This document shows, piece after piece, positions 61,852-64,000 of a stretch of 64,000 nt of DNA. Location of the stretch: NCBI GenBank assembly GCA_029262855.1, contig JAJCYP010000110.1:1-64000 (forward strand). Reading direction: 5' to 3'. The position numbers and the translations under genes were made by a program. The stretch's first letter is position 1; each line of letters starts with the position of its first letter. Source of the stretch: Bacteroidota bacterium. GTDB lineage: Bacteria > Bacteroidota > Rhodothermia > Rhodothermales > UBA10348. Below the pieces are notes generated by a model, which searched no databases, was not told where the DNA came from, and saw nothing but the letters and a program-made list of their open reading frames with translations.

Positions 61852-63153
61852 ATGAACCGCGTACTCGTCCTCGCCCTTGTTCTCAACTTCGCCTTTGTCA
61901 TAGCCTCACCGGCTCAAGACACGTACATCCGGGCCGGTGGCGTGATCGATGTAGAGGTGGGCCAGCTAATTGAGAACCAAATCATCAGAATCGATGGCGA
62001 GCGCATCGTTGCGATCGGTCCGAATATCTCGATCCCGGCCGGCGCGGATGTGATAGACCTTTCGGATTCCGTAGTGATGCCCGGAATGGTCGAAGCCCAC
62101 ACGCACCTGGCGCTGTCGACACAGCAACCGCGTGACTTCGGGCGCTTCTTCTTTACCAACGTCATTGAAACAACGGCCTATCGGGCGATCCAGGGAGTGA
62201 CCAACGCCCGCTCCCTGTTGGAGCATGGTTTTACGTCAATCCGAGACCTCGGCAACAACGGGAACTACGCGGACCTGGATCTAAAGCGATCCATCGCCGA
62301 GGGATGGATTCCGGGACCGGACATGCAGGGAGTCGGCCGAATTATCGCGCCGTTCGGGGGACAATTCAAGCTGCAGCCCGAACATCCAGAGCTGAGCGAA
62401 CCCGAATACTTGACCGCCGACACGCATGACGAAATGCGCAAGGCGATCCACCAGAACTTGCACTACGGAACGGACCTGATCAAGATCGTGGTTGACGATT
62501 ACCGGTACATCTATTCAGCGGAAGACATCGCATATGCGGTCGAGCAGACGAAGCGGGCGGGTGTCAAGCTTGCAGCGCACGTAGCGACGGCACAGGGAGC
62601 GAAGAACGCGATCGCGGCAGGCGTCAACTCACTCGAGCACGCATGGGCACTGGATGCGGACGATTTCCGCGCAATGAAGGAGAAAGGCATCTTCCTCGTC
62701 GGCACCGACTTTCCACCGGACCAGGCGGGCTATTTCGCTGGGTATGACACTGCGCTTGCAAGGATTCAGTACGATCAGCGCATCGATCGGTTGAAACGCG
62801 GATACAACGCGGGCATCGATATCGCCTTCGGTGCCGATGTGACTGATCAAATGGATGACTTTACTCGCGGCTCTCGCACGATCTCGTTTATCGACAGCTA
62901 CCTTGACGCGGGAATTTCTCCCGCCGATCTACTGCGCATACTCACAGTCAATGGCGCCAGGCTTATGGGCTGGGAGGAGGACAAGGGCACGGTCAGCACG
63001 GGAAAGCACGCAGACTTGATCGCGGTATCGGGCAATCCACTGGACGATCCGCTCGTGCTGAAGACTGTGTCGTTTGTCATGAAACGCGGAGTGGTTTACA
63101 AGCGCGACGGTGTGTTCGGATGGAGCGTGCCGTTGACGCGGACGTACGATTGA
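61852..63153 (+). CDS. Secreted amidohydrolase (prolidase/imidazolonepropionase-like)
   Basis: A 433-residue metal-dependent hydrolase. ATG 61852 gives a signal peptide (MNRVLVLALVLNFAFVIASP); the open frame from 61540 lies inside the previous gene. Metal residues: EAHTHLAL (HxH), IKIVVDD with the bridging-lysine position, AAHVATAQGAKNAI, LEHAWALD and GADVTD. The end TGKHADLIAVSGNPLDD is the usual composite domain. Members act on Xaa-Pro dipeptides or similar; substrate here is not known. Ends 47 bases before the flavoprotein stop. Confidence 0.85.
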   Translation: MNRVLVLALVLNFAFVIASPAQDTYIRAGGVIDVEVGQLIENQIIRIDGERIVAIGPNISIPAGADVIDLSDSVVMPGMVEAHTHLALSTQQPRDFGRFFFTNVIETTAYRAIQGVTNARSLLEHGFTSIRDLGNNGNYADLDLKRSIAEGWIPGPDMQGVGRIIAPFGGQFKLQPEHPELSEPEYLTADTHDEMRKAIHQNLHYGTDLIKIVVDDYRYIYSAEDIAYAVEQTKRAGVKLAAHVATAQGAKNAIAAGVNSLEHAWALDADDFRAMKEKGIFLVGTDFPPDQAGYFAGYDTALARIQYDQRIDRLKRGYNAGIDIAFGADVTDQMDDFTRGSRTISFIDSYLDAGISPADLLRILTVNGARLMGWEEDKGTVSTGKHADLIAVSGNPLDDPLVLKTVSFVMKRGVVYKRDGVFGWSVPLTRTYD

Positions 63154-63200
63154 GGCGGCGCATGGCCAGCGAACTGGCCGCTTTGGACGACGAGCTCACG

Positions 63201-64000
63201 CTAAAGCGCTTTGGCGGCGGCCCTGCCCGCCCAGCGCCCGGTGGCAAGACAGGCCGTCAGAAGGTACCCGCCTGTCGGAGCCTCCCAATCGAGCATCTCA
63301 CCGGCGCACCAGGTGCCGGGAATATCCCGTAGCATCAGCGAGTCATCCAGCGCATCGAAGGAGACACCGCCTGCGGTCGAGATTGCCTCGTCAATGGGGC
63401 GAGGTCCATCGTGTTTGATCGGAAGCGCTTTGATCAGAGCAGCCAGCACAGAGGGATCGTCCGGCAGGGGGCGCCCAAATTCCTGCAACAAAGCAATGTG
63501 CACCTTTTCCAGGTGCAGCGATTTTCGCAAATGGTTGGTCAGGCTGGCCTTTCCGTGAGGACGGGCAAGCCTTGCGGAAACCCCATCGACAGTCCAATCT
63601 GGCAACAGATCAAGGGTCAGAGCCGAGCCATCCCGCAGATATCGCGAAATGGCGTAAAGACCGCCACCCTCCAAGCCGCGAGCAGAAATCATCGCCTCGC
63701 CGCGCGAAACGTGGCTACCAGCGTGCAAGGCGATTCCTTTGACCGCTTGCCCGAACAGTGGCGCCATGTGATCGGACCACGTTATCGACAACCCGCAGTT
63801 GGCAGGCAGAAAGGGCGCCAACTGGACTCCACGTGCGGATAACTGATCTGCCCATCCCCCATCAGACCCCAGCCGCGCCCAGCTCGCGCCGCCCAGCGCC
63901 AGGACGGTGACGTTGGGGTTCAGGGAATGCGGACCGTCTGGAGTTTCAAAGAGCAGCGCGCCATCCTTCCAGCCCTGCCAGCGCCAACGAACTTGTCGCT
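63201..64000 (-). CDS. TIGR03862-type NAD(P)/FAD flavoprotein, C-terminal part (runs off the window)
   Basis: The minus-strand frame is open from TAG 63201 to the right edge, giving the C-terminal ~266 residues of a HI0933-like/TIGR03862 flavoprotein. Readable landmarks are [60 protein letters not shown] and the FAD-binding end [16 protein letters not shown]. The N-terminal Rossmann fold lies outside. Its final 165 bp are duplicated at 58766. Family members are uncharacterised oxidoreductases. Confidence 0.88.
   Translation of the reverse strand, partial: RQVRWRWQGWKDGALLFETPDGPHSLNPNVTVLALGGASWARLGSDGGWADQLSARGVQLAPFLPANCGLSITWSDHMAPLFGQAVKGIALHAGSHVSRGEAMISARGLEGGGLYAISRYLRDGSALTLDLLPDWTVDGVSARLARPHGKASLTNHLRKSLHLEKVHIALLQEFGRPLPDDPSVLAALIKALPIKHDGPRPIDEAISTAGGVSFDALDDSLMLRDIPGTWCAGEMLDWEAPTGGYLLTACLATGRWAGRAAAKAL

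Noticed and set aside
1..64000. CRISPR arrays, insertion sequences with transposase, rRNA operon, replication origin
   Set aside because: No regularly spaced short repeats, transposase or integrase motifs, rRNA sequence or DnaA-box cluster were noticed on either strand.

Overview
The window reads as G+C-rich chromosomal DNA from a member of the Bacteroidota/Rhodothermota lineage, probably close to Rhodothermales. This is inferred from content: a type A (T9SS) sorting domain at the end of the 57.4 kb gene, arginine synthesis through an acetylornithine-type carbamoyltransferase, a class II DAHP synthase, an AraC regulator with a multi-pass membrane N-terminus, and genes packed head-to-tail with ATGA/GTGA overlaps. 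No 16S or marker gene is present, so the placement is an inference.

Left part, core metabolism (0.1-45.4 kb). A nine-gene branched-chain amino-acid operon comes first (ilvD-ilvB-ilvN-ilvC-leuB-leuA-leuC-leuD-cimA). It contains a citramalate synthase, so isoleucine can be made from pyruvate without threonine deaminase. A small membrane protein and a strong terminator follow, then a secreted lipase-like hydrolase. Next is glutamate synthase gltBD, preceded by three CG-centred palindromic sites phased at exactly 21 bp. Small membrane/regulatory genes follow, and then a translationally coupled arginine operon (argG-C-D-F'-B-E-H) whose last overlapping gene is a D-aminoacylase-like lipoprotein. 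After it come a 30-residue membrane peptide, transaldolase, an MBL-fold nuclease-like protein, a fused FAD/Fe-S oxidoreductase, a secreted protein with an uninterrupted 16-residue glycine-rich repeat, a flippase, aroQ, mnmA, class II DAHP synthase, a lipoprotein, an M32 carboxypeptidase and a betaine/choline-type ABC transporter.

Middle part, accessory region (45.5-55.4 kb). A complete tRNA-Thr(CGU) gene is followed 3.1 kb later by a 45-bp near-exact copy of its 3' half starting in the anticodon loop, the usual footprint of tRNA-targeted integration. The enclosed segment carries a single-HKD phospholipase-D-like protein with an N-terminal HTH-like stretch, preceded by five alternating ATTCCAC-type boxes, plus a histidine kinase lacking its ATPase domain and a propeller-like fragment; I see no integrase. 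Beyond the repeat lies a dense set of small-protein + nucleotidyltransferase (MNT-fold) pairs: two intact and one broken by frameshifts. Decayed AbiEi/AbiEii genes, a protein-kinase fragment and a DUF4143-type ATPase fragment are interleaved with them. A serine hydrolase, a DUF4097-like secreted protein and an AraC-type regulator sit among these.

Right part (55.4-64 kb). A secreted M24 Xaa-Pro aminopeptidase is followed by a T9SS-sorted protein whose natural start appears to be ACG behind a perfect Shine-Dalgarno. A segment then carries a zinc-protease-like protein, a pectinacetylesterase-like lipoprotein and a secreted amidohydrolase. It is bracketed by two gap-free ~165-bp copies of the 3' end of a TIGR03862-type flavoprotein gene; the larger copy runs off the right edge.
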